A stretch of 64,000 nucleotides of DNA, taken from the NCBI RefSeq assembly GCF_900176135.1, contig NZ_FWWW01000039.1:62001-126000 (forward strand), written 5' to 3'. Origin of the DNA: Hymenobacter roseosalivarius DSM 11622. GTDB lineage: Bacteria > Bacteroidota > Bacteroidia > Cytophagales > Hymenobacteraceae. Below the pieces are notes generated by a model, which saw only the letters and a program-made list of their open reading frames with translations, did not search any database and was not told where the DNA came from. The translations under genes were made by a program, and so were the position numbers. Position 1 is the stretch's first letter. Every line of letters starts with the position of its first letter. Below, in pieces: positions 20,280-29,502 of the stretch.

Positions 20280-20302
20280 CGCTTGAGCTTCGCTTATTAG
20301 GC

Positions 20303-20336
20303 AAAAGCCCGGTTCCAGATGGAGCCGGGCTTTTTT
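20303..20336 (+). terminator. Intrinsic terminator after the M16 gene
   Basis: Stem AAAAGCCCGGTTCC/GGAGCCGGGCTTTT (with G-U pairs), 24 bases past the stop, followed by Ts. Confidence 0.93.
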
Positions 20337-20477
20337 GTAGTCAGAGAAATAGGTGTTCTTTGCAAGCCTTGCCTCATAGCCTGTATATGGTGGGCGTTGC
20401 ACTGTCTTACAGAGTAATTCTATAGTAGGATAAGCTCCTGCGTCTATTCAGATGAACTAAGCTATTTATTCCCTACA

Positions 20478-21008
20478 GTGCCTGAGAATCTGGAAGAGCT
20501 TACGCGTTTTGAAGAGCTGTTTCGGCGCAATTACCCGCGTCTTTGCCAGCGCGTTCAGCGCATCACGCGCGACCTGGCCGTGGCGGAAGACATTGTACAG
20601 GAGGTATTCGTCAGCTACTGGCACAGCGAACAGCGGCCGACTATCGAGAACCCAGAGGCGTGGCTCTATAAAGCTGTTATCAATAAAGCACTCAACGCCG
20701 CCAGCGTGCAGCAGCGCCGCAACGTGCTAACAATACACTACGGAGCACAACAACCTTTAACGACCAGCTCCGCCGACCAAGCCCTGCAATTGGAGGAGCT
20801 GCAGCAGCAACTAGAGCAGACCCTGACCACGCTGCCGCCCATGTGCCGGAAAGTGTTTTTGCTGAGTCGTTACGAGGAAATGAGTCACCAGGAAATTGCC
20901 GATTTCTTGGGTATTTCGCCCAACACCGTGGATAATCACATCAAGAAAGCTCTGGCTATTCTTCGGCAGGCGTTGCTGAATTGGCTGCTTTTGTTCCTGG
21001 TTAGTTGA
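20478..21008 (+). CDS. ECF RNA polymerase sigma-70 factor
   Basis: 176 residues. Region 2 (about 10-75) includes AEDIVQEVFVSYW, and region 4 (about 115-170) has HQEIADFLGISPNTVDNHIKKAL, the DNA-binding helix-turn-helix. The Bacteroidetes sigma-FecR subgroup is indicated by the FecR gene that follows. It would be released by FecR and direct transcription of the receptor operon. The start is GTG 20478; no in-frame ATG precedes region 2. Confidence 0.92.
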   Translation: MPENLEELTRFEELFRRNYPRLCQRVQRITRDLAVAEDIVQEVFVSYWHSEQRPTIENPEAWLYKAVINKALNAASVQQRRNVLTIHYGAQQPLTTSSADQALQLEELQQQLEQTLTTLPPMCRKVFLLSRYEEMSHQEIADFLGISPNTVDNHIKKALAILRQALLNWLLLFLVS

Positions 21009-21156
21009 TTAAGTGAGGGCAGAAATTCTGACTGGGGGGCTTTTTATAAGAATATATTAAATTTTTTGTGGAGCGAGTAGCGGTGCGGCGACTTTCACTG
21101 GTCTTAGGAGCAGAAACCACCTGAAATGTCTACCTCTGCGCAGTAGGGAAGGGGGT

Positions 21157-22194
21157 GTGGTTTCATCAACCCTTTACCATCTACTCTCTTTGGATACCTA
21201 TTACTGGGACCTAGCAGCCCGTCAGTTCGCCAGTAAAGCTACGGAGGCCGAGCAGCGCGAGCTGCAACAGTGGCGCGCTGCGCAGCCGGCCAACGAGACC
21301 CAATACCAGCAGCAGAAACAGCTTTGGGAGAAAACTGCGCCGCCTATCAGCGGGGTGGTAAACATTGATGCCGCTTGGCAGCAGGTAAGCGCTAAGCTCC
21401 AACTACAGCTCGCTACTGAGCCCCTACCGGTTGCGAAGGTGATACCGCTGTACTCGTATGCGATGCGGATTGCGGCTTCGGTGCTGGTGCTGCTGGGTCT
21501 GGGCTGGTTTACATATACTTACTTTTTCTCCGGCCCCGCTATGCAGGTGGTGAAATCCGGGAAGAAACGGCTGGAGGTCCTTTTGCCGGATAGTAGCCGG
21601 GTGTGGCTCAATGAAGGCAGTACGCTCACTTATGCGGCTACGTTTAGCGCGGCAGAGCGCTTGGTGCAGCTAGAGGGCGAGGGTTTTTTTAAAGTTCGTC
21701 GCAATCCGCGGCAGCCATTTATTGTCAAAACCGGCCTGGCCACGACCAAGGTACTGGGCACTTCCTTCAATCTGCGGGCTTACAAGGCCGACAGGGCGGT
21801 GGAGCTGACGGTAGCCACGGGCAAGGTTGCCTTCACCAGTGAGCGGGGCGCAGAAGCTATTGTGACTCCGGGCTACGGGGTGGTGCTGGAAAAGCAGAAT
21901 AATCGGCTTACCAAGGGGCGCGTGGCCGATGAAAATGCCTGGGCCTGGCAGTCGGGGCGGCTACGGTTCGCGGGGCAGCCGCTAAGTGAGGTGTTGCCGG
22001 CGCTGGAGCACTATTATGGCGTTTCGCTCCGGCTTTCGGATAAAAATCTGGCTAACTGTCGCTTTACGGGCACCTTCGACCACGCTCCGCTAGACGAGGT
22101 GCTGCAAGTATTGGAGGCTACCCTCCAAGTGCGCTATACCAAGCCGGCCGCGCAGGTCTATCAGCTTCAGGGGCCTGGCTGTCTAAACCGCTAA
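21157..22194 (+). CDS. FecR-type anti-sigma factor
   Basis: 345 residues. An N-terminal cytoplasmic sigma-binding part (WDLAARQFASKATEAEQ), a single membrane helix at about 105-125 (IAASVLVLLGLGWFTY), then the periplasmic FecR beta domain (VVKSGKKRLEVLLPDSSRVWLNEGS in two stretches) and a C-terminal DUF4974 module (LSEVLPALEHYYGVSL). It transmits the signal of the cognate TonB receptor to the sigma factor encoded just upstream. Start GTG 21157; no ATG is available near the expected N terminus. Confidence 0.9.
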   Translation: MVSSTLYHLLSLDTYYWDLAARQFASKATEAEQRELQQWRAAQPANETQYQQQKQLWEKTAPPISGVVNIDAAWQQVSAKLQLQLATEPLPVAKVIPLYSYAMRIAASVLVLLGLGWFTYTYFFSGPAMQVVKSGKKRLEVLLPDSSRVWLNEGSTLTYAATFSAAERLVQLEGEGFFKVRRNPRQPFIVKTGLATTKVLGTSFNLRAYKADRAVELTVATGKVAFTSERGAEAIVTPGYGVVLEKQNNRLTKGRVADENAWAWQSGRLRFAGQPLSEVLPALEHYYGVSLRLSDKNLANCRFTGTFDHAPLDEVLQVLEATLQVRYTKPAAQVYQLQGPGCLNR

Positions 22195-22223
22195 TTAAGC
22201 TATAACAGGGTTTTTATTCCTTT

Positions 22224-24890
22224 ATGAGAAGACATCTACTGTGTGGTGTCATTGGCTGGATAGCCGTGATATTCTCGGCTCTTGGTCAAACATCGCCACT
22301 GAACCAGCGAGTAACAGTGAAGGTTACGGATAGCTCAATCCAACAAGTGCTAACCGACCTGACCACCACCTACCAGCTACGCTTTTCCTATGCCCCTGAT
22401 CGGCTGCCCCTGCAACAGAAAGTGACCCTGCGGGCCGAACAGCAGCCCTTGCATCAGGTGCTGGACCAGCTATTTCAGGGCTCCGGCATCCGTTACCGGC
22501 TTATTGGCCCTCAGATAGTGCTGCAATTTGCCCCCCAGCCCGGCCCAGACAAGAGCAGGAAGACAATAATTATTAGCGGACATGTGACCGATAAAACCTC
22601 CGGCGAGGCCCTGATTGGGGCCAGCGTCGCGCCCGCTGGGGAGTTGGCGGCTGGCGTTGGTGCCAACACCTACGGGTTCTACTCGCTGCGCCTGCCGGCC
22701 GGGCCGGTGCAGCTGCAGGTGCGCTACCTGGGCTATGCCCCGCTGGATGTGCCGCTGGCTGCTATTCGGCGCGATACGGTGATTGCCTTATCGCTCCAAC
22801 CCCTGACCCAGGAGCTGGCCGAAGTACAAGTAATAGGCACACAGGTTACTGACCTGGAGCAAGCTGACCGGCTGTCGTTGCGGGGTGCGGAGCTAAAGCA
22901 GCTGCCCCGCCTGATGGGGGAAGCGGATGCCGTGAAAGCCTTACAGTTATTGCCTGGCGTACAGGCCGGGCGCGAAGGCTCCTCCGATCTGAGTGTGCGC
23001 GGCGGCGGGCCGGAGCAAAACCTGGTGCTGCTCGATGGGGTGCCGGTTTATAATGTGTCGCATTTGCTGGGGACGTTTTCAGTCTTTAATCCGGATGCGG
23101 TGAAAAGCGTGGACCTGATTAAGGGAAGCTTCCCGGCGCAGTATGGCGGCCGGCTATCCTCAGTGGTAGATGTGCGGCTGAAGGAAGGCAACAACCAGCA
23201 GTTTGGGGGCGAAGGAGCCATTGGTCTGATTTCGTCTAAGCTGCTGCTGGAAGGTCCTATCAAGAATGAGAAAACTTCCTTCCTGCTGGCCGCCCGGCGC
23301 ACTTACCTTGATCTGCTAACCGCTACGGCCGCTGCCCTCAGTGGGGAGAGTATCAGCAACTATCATTTCTATGACCTGAACGCGAAGGTGAATCACACGT
23401 TTTCGCCCAAAGACAAGCTCTACCTGAGTGTGTACGGCGGCCAGGATAAATTTTCGGATAAGCAGGAATTTGGGACTGCGGATCAGGTCGAAAAGCAGCA
23501 GTTTGCCATGCGCTGGGGCAACGTGACGGGGGCTTTGCGCTGGAATCACACCTTTGGCCCCCGGCTGTTCACCAACGTTACGCTCGTTCACAGCCAGTAC
23601 AGCTTCAGTCAACGGACAGATTTTGCCCAGCAAGTAAACGAGCTGCAACTCAACCGCTCCTCCAGGTATACGTCCAGCATCGTCGACTGGGGGGCAAAAG
23701 TGGACGCCGATTACTATCTGAACGCCCGGCATCGCGTGCGTTTTGGCGGCAACTATACTTTGCACGTATTCAGCCCCGAAGCCTTTGTGCTCAAGGCAGA
23801 CACGCTCACTTTTACGTCTAATGCCTTCTCCCGCATTCAGGCCCAGGAAGTGTATGCCTACGCCGAAGACCGGGTGCAGTTAAGTGAGCGGGTGCAGGCT
23901 AGTATCGGCCTGCATGCCTCGGGCTTTGCGGTAAATGGCACCTTCTACTCCTCCCTGCAGCCGCGCCTGGCGGTGGGCTACACGGCCGCGAGCGGCATTA
24001 GCGTGCGCGCCTCCTACGTGACGATGGCGCAATACCTGCACCTGCTCAGCAATGTCTCGACCGGCAACCCCACGGATATTTGGGTGCCGGCCACCGATAA
24101 AGTTAAGCCCCAGCGCTCCTGGCAGACCTCGCTGGGCGCGGCCATGAGCTTAAGCAAACACTGGGAGCTAACCTCCGATGCCTATTACAAGCAGATGCGC
24201 GACGTAACCGAATTCAAAGACGGCGCCGATTTTATATCTGATTTTTTCAGAAATGGCCCCCAGACCAACTTCGCTAATCTGATTTCGGCGCCCTACGAAG
24301 ATCGACTCGTGAGCGGCAAGGGCTGGAGCTACGGCTCGGAGTGGCTGCTGCGCAAGCGCCAAGGCAAAACTACGGGCTGGCTGGGCTACACGCTGGCCTG
24401 GTCGTGGCGGCAGTTGCCGGGTATCAACTTCGATCGGAAATACCCTTACAGCTACGACAGCCGCCACAGCGTGTCGCTCGTGGCCAACCACCAGCTTACC
24501 AAGCGCCTGACGCTGGGGGGCAATTTTGTGTACCGCACGGGCTTTGCTACGACGCTGCCCACTACTTCCTACCAAGCGTATAACGAGCCGATTTATGATC
24601 CGCGTAGTTTTTCGCCCTCCGTGCAATCCGTGGACTATATCGGGGAGCGCAACAATTACCGTCTGGGCGCCTACCACCGCCTCGACCTAAGCCTGACGCA
24701 CACCAAGGAAAAACGGTGGGGCGCACGCACCTGGAACGTGTCGGTTTATAACGCCTACAATCGTAAGAATCCTTACTACGTGCGCCTGAGCAACTCATTT
24801 GCCGGCTTCGGTGTCACCTCGCCCCGGCGGCTGTATCAGGTGTCGCTGTTCCCCATTTTGCCCTCTTTCAGCTATGGATTTACCTTCTAA
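22224..24890 (+). CDS. TonB-dependent receptor with STN signalling domain
   Basis: 888 residues. Signal peptide to about 21, then an STN-type domain (about 28-105: SIQQVLTDLTTTYQLRFSY), a CarboxypepD-regulatory-like beta domain (about 115-200: ISGHVTDKTSGEALIG), a plug (about 215-330: VRGGGPEQNLVLLDGVP) and the beta barrel to the end. The STN domain and the upstream FecR/sigma genes indicate cell-surface signalling. The ligand is unknown; there is no SusD partner, but a DUF4249 lipoprotein follows, which usually accompanies non-glycan receptors of this kind. Confidence 0.92.
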   Translation: MRRHLLCGVIGWIAVIFSALGQTSPLNQRVTVKVTDSSIQQVLTDLTTTYQLRFSYAPDRLPLQQKVTLRAEQQPLHQVLDQLFQGSGIRYRLIGPQIVLQFAPQPGPDKSRKTIIISGHVTDKTSGEALIGASVAPAGELAAGVGANTYGFYSLRLPAGPVQLQVRYLGYAPLDVPLAAIRRDTVIALSLQPLTQELAEVQVIGTQVTDLEQADRLSLRGAELKQLPRLMGEADAVKALQLLPGVQAGREGSSDLSVRGGGPEQNLVLLDGVPVYNVSHLLGTFSVFNPDAVKSVDLIKGSFPAQYGGRLSSVVDVRLKEGNNQQFGGEGAIGLISSKLLLEGPIKNEKTSFLLAARRTYLDLLTATAAALSGESISNYHFYDLNAKVNHTFSPKDKLYLSVYGGQDKFSDKQEFGTADQVEKQQFAMRWGNVTGALRWNHTFGPRLFTNVTLVHSQYSFSQRTDFAQQVNELQLNRSSRYTSSIVDWGAKVDADYYLNARHRVRFGGNYTLHVFSPEAFVLKADTLTFTSNAFSRIQAQEVYAYAEDRVQLSERVQASIGLHASGFAVNGTFYSSLQPRLAVGYTAASGISVRASYVTMAQYLHLLSNVSTGNPTDIWVPATDKVKPQRSWQTSLGAAMSLSKHWELTSDAYYKQMRDVTEFKDGADFISDFFRNGPQTNFANLISAPYEDRLVSGKGWSYGSEWLLRKRQGKTTGWLGYTLAWSWRQLPGINFDRKYPYSYDSRHSVSLVANHQLTKRLTLGGNFVYRTGFATTLPTTSYQAYNEPIYDPRSFSPSVQSVDYIGERNNYRLGAYHRLDLSLTHTKEKRWGARTWNVSVYNAYNRKNPYYVRLSNSFAGFGVTSPRRLYQVSLFPILPSFSYGFTF

Positions 24891-24900
24891 GAAAGCACGA

Positions 24901-25758
24901 ATGAGCCCATTGACTAACTTACAATACTGGCTGCCAGTGCTAATGATTCTACTAGCGGGTTGCGAAACCGTGGTTGAGCTGAACTTGCCGGAGCCCGAAC
25001 CAACGCTGGTAATCAATAGTGTGTTGAACCCGGACAGCCTGTTTGCGGTGGACGTAAGCGCCAACCAGACTATCTTTTCCAACCAAGCCTACAAACCAGT
25101 TGAGAACGCTGCCGTGCAAGTGTACCGGGCCGGACAATACGTGGAAGAGTTGCAAGAAGTAAGCAAGGGCCGCCACCGTGGTACCCGCCGCCCGCAGGAG
25201 CTTCAGCCGTACGAAGTCCGGGTGAGCGCCCCCGGCTACCCTAGCGCCCGCGCCACCACTGAGCTGCCAGCAGTGCCCGTACTGAGTGAGGTGAGTGCCA
25301 CGAAAGTACCCTCGTCCAGCCCCGGTTTCTTCATTGTGGAAGCCTCTCTGGTACTAACCGACGTTGCAGCCCAGGAAGATTTCTACTACGTGCAGGCTTA
25401 CACGCCTGACGTGGACCGGTCGAATAACAACAAGCCCTACAACCGGTACGTGAGCCTAACCTTGCTGTCGCCCTTCGAGGCGGAGTTCAGCATGGAGGTT
25501 CGCTCCTTTTTTAGTGATAGGCTTTTCAACGGGCAGGCGCTAAAGCTGCGATTTCGCCTGGAAAACAGCGCCGAAAAGACGACTTACGTGCGCGTGGCAC
25601 GCGTCTCGAAGGCCTACTACGAGTACGTTAGAGCCTTGGAAAAGCAATCGTATGGAGATAATATCTTGATTAGTTCGGCCCCCGTAGCCAACAACATTCA
25701 AAACGGTTTGGGCCTGCTCGGCAGCTATACTGCCAGCACGCTAGCAATCAAGCCGTAA
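24901..25758 (+). CDS. DUF4249 lipoprotein
   Basis: 285 residues. Lipoprotein signal with cleavage before Cys21 (MILLAGC), then beta-rich sequence of the DUF4249 family (VVELNLPEPEPTLVINS; YEVRVSAPGYPSA). These proteins are outer-membrane partners of TonB receptors in Bacteroidetes; their biochemical role is unknown. ATG 24901 lies ten bases after the receptor stop; an in-frame ATG at 24874 would overlap the receptor gene and spoil the signal peptide. Confidence 0.85.
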   Translation: MSPLTNLQYWLPVLMILLAGCETVVELNLPEPEPTLVINSVLNPDSLFAVDVSANQTIFSNQAYKPVENAAVQVYRAGQYVEELQEVSKGRHRGTRRPQELQPYEVRVSAPGYPSARATTELPAVPVLSEVSATKVPSSSPGFFIVEASLVLTDVAAQEDFYYVQAYTPDVDRSNNNKPYNRYVSLTLLSPFEAEFSMEVRSFFSDRLFNGQALKLRFRLENSAEKTTYVRVARVSKAYYEYVRALEKQSYGDNILISSAPVANNIQNGLGLLGSYTASTLAIKP

Positions 25759-25836
25759 CTCTTGCAGGGGCCACCGCAGAGAATCTGAATCAGGGAAAGC
25801 CCTGACAAATACACTAGCTCGTAGCCTGCTCTGAAG

Positions 25837-27096
25837 CTAGCTTGCCAGCAGCATCTCCGCCACCTCGCGCCCGGTGGCCAGCGCCGCGTTCTGCGACGGA
25901 TACGCCGCGTAATCGCCGCAGCGGTACAGATTCCCGGCTACCCGCAGCGCCTGCCGGTGCGCCTGCCCGGCCGGGTACACCGGTAGCGCGTACGGAATAG
26001 GATAAGTTCGCAAATGCTGCCACTGCGCCGCCTCGGGCCCAAACCAGGCCGTAAGCTCCTGGCGCAGGCGGGCGGTAAGCGTAGCCTCATCCAAGCCATA
26101 CTCGTCATGAGTGCTCACCGACACGAGCGTGCGGCCCTGGGGGGCATATTCGGGGGCTATGTCGCTGGGAAAGCTCACGTTGTGGGCCAGGCAATCGGGA
26201 GCCGCATTCAGCCGCAGCAGGCCGTCGCCGCGGCCGGGGGAACGGTCAGCGGCGAAGTAGGTGCAGGTGGTGCGACGCCAGACTAATGGAGGGCTAGCAG
26301 GTGCGCTGGGGGGCAAAAGTCGGGCGGCAGATTCTCCATCGGTGGCTACCACTACGGCGCTGGCCGCTAGCGTTTCGCCGCTGCTGAGGCGCACAAAATT
26401 GCCCCCCACGGCCTCTGCCAGCGTGTACAGGCGCACGCTGCCGGCGGGCAGGCGGGCAGCCAGCTGCTCGGGTATCTGCTGGATGCCACGGGCCGGGACC
26501 ACGGCTTCGCCTATGACGAATTGTTGAAACACGAATTCGAAGAAATTGCTTGCCGTGCTCAGAGAACGGTCCAGAAAGACGCCCCCGAAAAACGGCCGGA
26601 AAAAGGAGTCGATGATCTGCTCGCTCCAGCCGTAGCGGCGCAGGAAGGTGAGCGTGTCGGTAGCCGGGCGCGCCAGCAGCTGCTCGCTGGTCTGGGCGCG
26701 GACCGCCAGCGCCAGCCGCAGAATCCGCAGCTTGTCAGTAAGGGAGCCGATGGGTGCGGTCAGGGCCGTAAAAGCGGCCAGTGGAGCCTGCAAGGGGTTT
26801 TGGAGGGTTGTTTCGCGTCCATCAGCCAAGCGAATAACGGCCCCGGAGCTGAACGCTTTCAGGTCGGCCGCGCCGTAGTCGAGCAGGCGCTCTACTTCGG
26901 GGTAGCGGGTGAGCAGCACCTGAAAACCCCGGTCGAGGCGGAAGCCGTCGGGCGTGAGGTCGGTGCGAAGGCGGCCGCCCACGGCGTCGGCGGCATCCAG
27001 CACCAGCACGGGCCGGCCGGCGCGATGCAGGTAAGTGGCGCAGGCCAGGCCGGCCAGGCCAGCCCCGACGATAATGGTAGGCGCGGTAGTAGTCAT
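25837..27096 (-). CDS. FAD-dependent amine-oxidase-type oxidoreductase
   Basis: 419 residues. N-terminal IIVGAGLAGLACATYLHRAG and the VGGRLRT motif define the flavin amine oxidase/protoporphyrinogen oxidase fold; the FAD end motif is near the C terminus (NLYRCGDYAAYPSQNAALATGREVA). Members include carotenoid desaturase-like and squalene-modifying enzymes; no substrate can be chosen. Start at 27096 (MTTTAPT). Confidence 0.88.
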   Translation of the reverse strand: MTTTAPTIIVGAGLAGLACATYLHRAGRPVLVLDAADAVGGRLRTDLTPDGFRLDRGFQVLLTRYPEVERLLDYGAADLKAFSSGAVIRLADGRETTLQNPLQAPLAAFTALTAPIGSLTDKLRILRLALAVRAQTSEQLLARPATDTLTFLRRYGWSEQIIDSFFRPFFGGVFLDRSLSTASNFFEFVFQQFVIGEAVVPARGIQQIPEQLAARLPAGSVRLYTLAEAVGGNFVRLSSGETLAASAVVVATDGESAARLLPPSAPASPPLVWRRTTCTYFAADRSPGRGDGLLRLNAAPDCLAHNVSFPSDIAPEYAPQGRTLVSVSTHDEYGLDEATLTARLRQELTAWFGPEAAQWQHLRTYPIPYALPVYPAGQAHRQALRVAGNLYRCGDYAAYPSQNAALATGREVAEMLLAS

Positions 27097-27179
27097 AAGT
27101 AAGTAAAATGAAGCGCTGGGGGCAAATCTGCCTATAAACTATGCCGCGCGCGAAAAGTCCCGGTCACTTGCAAAATAGG

Positions 27180-27221
27180 GCGACGTGGTACTACGACTCC
27201 AAAGTCGTAGTACCACGTCGC
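27180..27221. repeat. Perfect 19-bp inverted repeat with 4-base loop
   Basis: Arms 27180-27198 and 27203-27221 are exact reverse complements (GCGACGTGGTACTACGACT), loop CCAA. It starts four bases after the stop of the minus-strand gene at 27226 and is followed on that strand by CCTATTTTGC, too weak a T-run for certainty as a terminator. Confidence 0.9.
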
Positions 27222-27225
27222 ACAC

Positions 27226-27915
27226 CTAAAATAGCTTCGGCCGCGGCTTCATAATTTTCCGCGTTTTCATGGTGTAAAACTCCGCTACGCCCGACCGTTG
27301 CAGCTGCACCCGCCAGACGCCCATGGGCTCACCCAGCCGGAAACCCACGGATTTATCAGTTGGATACTGCTTCTTAATCAGCGCGTAATCGGCGGCACTT
27401 ATGTCCTTGCCTACCTGGCCGTGGCAGCGCAGGCAGAGTTGGTCGTTGAGAATGATAGGGCGCTGATAGCTAAACTGTTCCGCGCTAAGGCGGCTGACGA
27501 GGCGCACGGTATCGGGGTGAAGCTGGTCGGGGGGCAAATCAGCCTGGTTTCGCGGGTTGCGGGGCCGCTGGCTCAGGCGGCGCGGGGTGGCTTCCAGCAC
27601 CCTGGCCAGCGAGTCGACGGCGGCGTAGGTTTCGGGGCGGCAGTAGGGGAGGGCCGCCGCCAGGCCGCCGCTGTCCAGCTTGGTGCTGAGCACGCGGCGC
27701 AGCTCCCGGTCGGCGTGGGCGGTGAGCGAGTCGCCGGCCCAGCGGGTGGCGCGCAGCAGATCGGTGGGCATAATGCGCTTCACCGTCATGTTTTCCAGCA
27801 CGATAGCGATTTTCTTGCCGTTGCGGATGTGCTCGATCTGGTCAGAAGAGCAGGCGCTCAGCAGCCCGGAAAGCAGTAGAAAAGCCCCGGCCAGCGGGCG
27901 GAAAGTATAGCGCAT
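27226..27915 (-). CDS. Tll0287-like/DUF3365 haem-binding lipoprotein
   Basis: 229 residues. Lipoprotein signal with Cys near residue 22 (LLSGLLSAC), then a mostly helical domain and a single haem c motif CLRCH at about residue 160. This combination matches the DUF3365/Tll0287-like domain found alone in small c-type haem proteins, which are proposed redox or gas sensors. It is probably anchored in the periplasm. Start at 27915 chosen because it begins the signal peptide; the frame is open further upstream. Confidence 0.85.
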   Translation of the reverse strand: MRYTFRPLAGAFLLLSGLLSACSSDQIEHIRNGKKIAIVLENMTVKRIMPTDLLRATRWAGDSLTAHADRELRRVLSTKLDSGGLAAALPYCRPETYAAVDSLARVLEATPRRLSQRPRNPRNQADLPPDQLHPDTVRLVSRLSAEQFSYQRPIILNDQLCLRCHGQVGKDISAADYALIKKQYPTDKSVGFRLGEPMGVWRVQLQRSGVAEFYTMKTRKIMKPRPKLF

Positions 27916-28005
27916 GAGGAGAGAAAAAATCGACAAGACAAAGAAAAGACAACCAGCGCACCCCCTAACTACCAGCCGCACTGCCTTCAGGTTTTGGCGC
28001 GGCTG

Positions 28006-29298
28006 CTACCGGAGCAAAAACGCCTGCAACGCCGCGTACTCCGGCTCCAGCAGAATGCTTTGCTTCGTCCGGCTCAGCAGCCCGCGCACCGCCGCCGGCA
28101 CCGGCACCGCGGCCCCAACCACGGCCTCCACCACTTCCGGAAACTTCACCGGGTGGGCTGTTTCCAGGAAAATACCGCCCTCAGCCGGGTGCCCGCGCAG
28201 GTATTCTTCCAGCGCCCAAAACGCCACCGCCCCGTGCGGGTCCAGCAGGTAGCCGGTTTGCTGATGCACGCGCCGGATGGTGGCCGTGGTTTCTGCATCG
28301 GAAACCATTTCTCCGCTAACAAGCTGACTTACAGTGGTATGATTCTGATTAAACAGCTCCAGAATCCGGGCGAAGTTGCTGGGGCTGCCCACGTCCATGG
28401 CATTGGAAAGTGTAGCGACGGCGGGTCGCGCCGTGAAGGTGCCAGTGCGCAGATAGTCGGCCACGGCCGAATTGGCGTTGCAGGCCGCTACGAAATGCCC
28501 GATGGGCAGGCCCGAGGCGTGCGCCAGCAGGCCGGCGCAGATATTGCCGAAGTTGCCGCTGGGCACCGCTATCACCGGGGGGCTTTTTGGCGTCCATTGT
28601 TGCAGGGCGTAGCAGTAGTAAAACTGCTGGGGCAGCCAGCGGGCCACGTTGATGGAGTTGGCGGAAGTAAGCTGCAGGTGCTTGGTAAGCAGCGGGTCCA
28701 AAAAAGCCTGCTTTACCAGCCGCTGGCAGTCGTCGAAGTTGCCACGCACTTCCAGGGCCTTGATGTTCTGGCCCAGCGTGGTAAGCTGTAATTCCTGCAA
28801 AGGGCTGACTTTGCCCGACGGGTACAGAATGACCACTTCCACGCCTTCCACGCCCAGAAACCCATCGGCCACGGCCCCGCCCGTATCGCCGGAGGTAGCT
28901 ACCAGCACCGTGACCGGAGCCGTTTGCCGGCGCGAGAAGTAGCCCAGGCATCGGCTCATAAACCGCGCGCCCACGTCCTTGAAGGCCAGCGTCGGCCCGT
29001 GAAACAGCTCCAGCGCGGCTATCCGCTCGGTTACGGGCACCAAGGGAAACGCAAAATCCACGGTTTCGGCGCAGATGCCGCGCAGCACAGCCGCCGGGAT
29101 AGCCTCGCCCACGTAGGGCCGGATAACCTCGAAGGCCACTTCCGCCCGGCTCATCGTTTTCAGATTGGCCAGAAACTCCGGCGAGAACCGCGGAATATGC
29201 TCTGGGAAATAGAGCCCGCCATCCGGGGCCTGGCCAGCAATGGTAGCGGCCTGAAAGTCAACGGGTGGAGCTTGCTTATTAAGACTATAGTAGCGCAT
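28006..29298 (-). CDS. thrC: Threonine synthase
   Basis: 430 residues, PLP-dependent fold type II enzyme converting O-phosphohomoserine to threonine. PLP Lys lies in LAFKDVGARFM and the phosphate-binding loop in ATSGDTGGAVADGF; SANSINVARWLPQ is also characteristic. Last gene of the thr operon in order thrA-thrB-thrC. Start at 29298 (MRYYSLNKQAPP), since the upstream extension has no homology-like sequence. Confidence 0.95.
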   Translation of the reverse strand: MRYYSLNKQAPPVDFQAATIAGQAPDGGLYFPEHIPRFSPEFLANLKTMSRAEVAFEVIRPYVGEAIPAAVLRGICAETVDFAFPLVPVTERIAALELFHGPTLAFKDVGARFMSRCLGYFSRRQTAPVTVLVATSGDTGGAVADGFLGVEGVEVVILYPSGKVSPLQELQLTTLGQNIKALEVRGNFDDCQRLVKQAFLDPLLTKHLQLTSANSINVARWLPQQFYYCYALQQWTPKSPPVIAVPSGNFGNICAGLLAHASGLPIGHFVAACNANSAVADYLRTGTFTARPAVATLSNAMDVGSPSNFARILELFNQNHTTVSQLVSGEMVSDAETTATIRRVHQQTGYLLDPHGAVAFWALEEYLRGHPAEGGIFLETAHPVKFPEVVEAVVGAAVPVPAAVRGLLSRTKQSILLEPEYAALQAFLLR

Positions 29299-29381
29299 AA
29301 GGGCAGAAAAGTAGCACGGCTTGCAGACAAGTAACGCTTGGCGCACGAGCAAAGCGAGTATCAGGCTATAAGTAACCGTAT

Positions 29382-29474
29382 GGTCATGCTGAGCTTGTCG
29401 AAGCATCTCTACCGCTTCGTTTGAATAGCATTGCAACGAAGCGGTAGAGATGCTTCGACAAGCTCAGCATGACC
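29382..29474. repeat. Long inverted repeat, 40-bp perfect arms (REP-like)
   Basis: Arms 29382-29421 and 29435-29474 are perfect reverse complements with a 13-base loop, lying between thrB and thrC. Its outer end GGTCATGCTGAGC and inner AGCATCT are shared with the repeats at 3689-3780 and 5944-5960. In RNA it would form a very stable hairpin inside the thr operon transcript. Confidence 0.95.
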
Positions 29475-29502
29475 GCCTTTTTACTATACGTTTGCTTATG
29501 CG

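Noticed and set aside
22224..24890. SusC-type glycan receptor
   Set aside because: No SusD gene follows; the STN domain and the FecR/sigma genes upstream fit a signalling receptor better.
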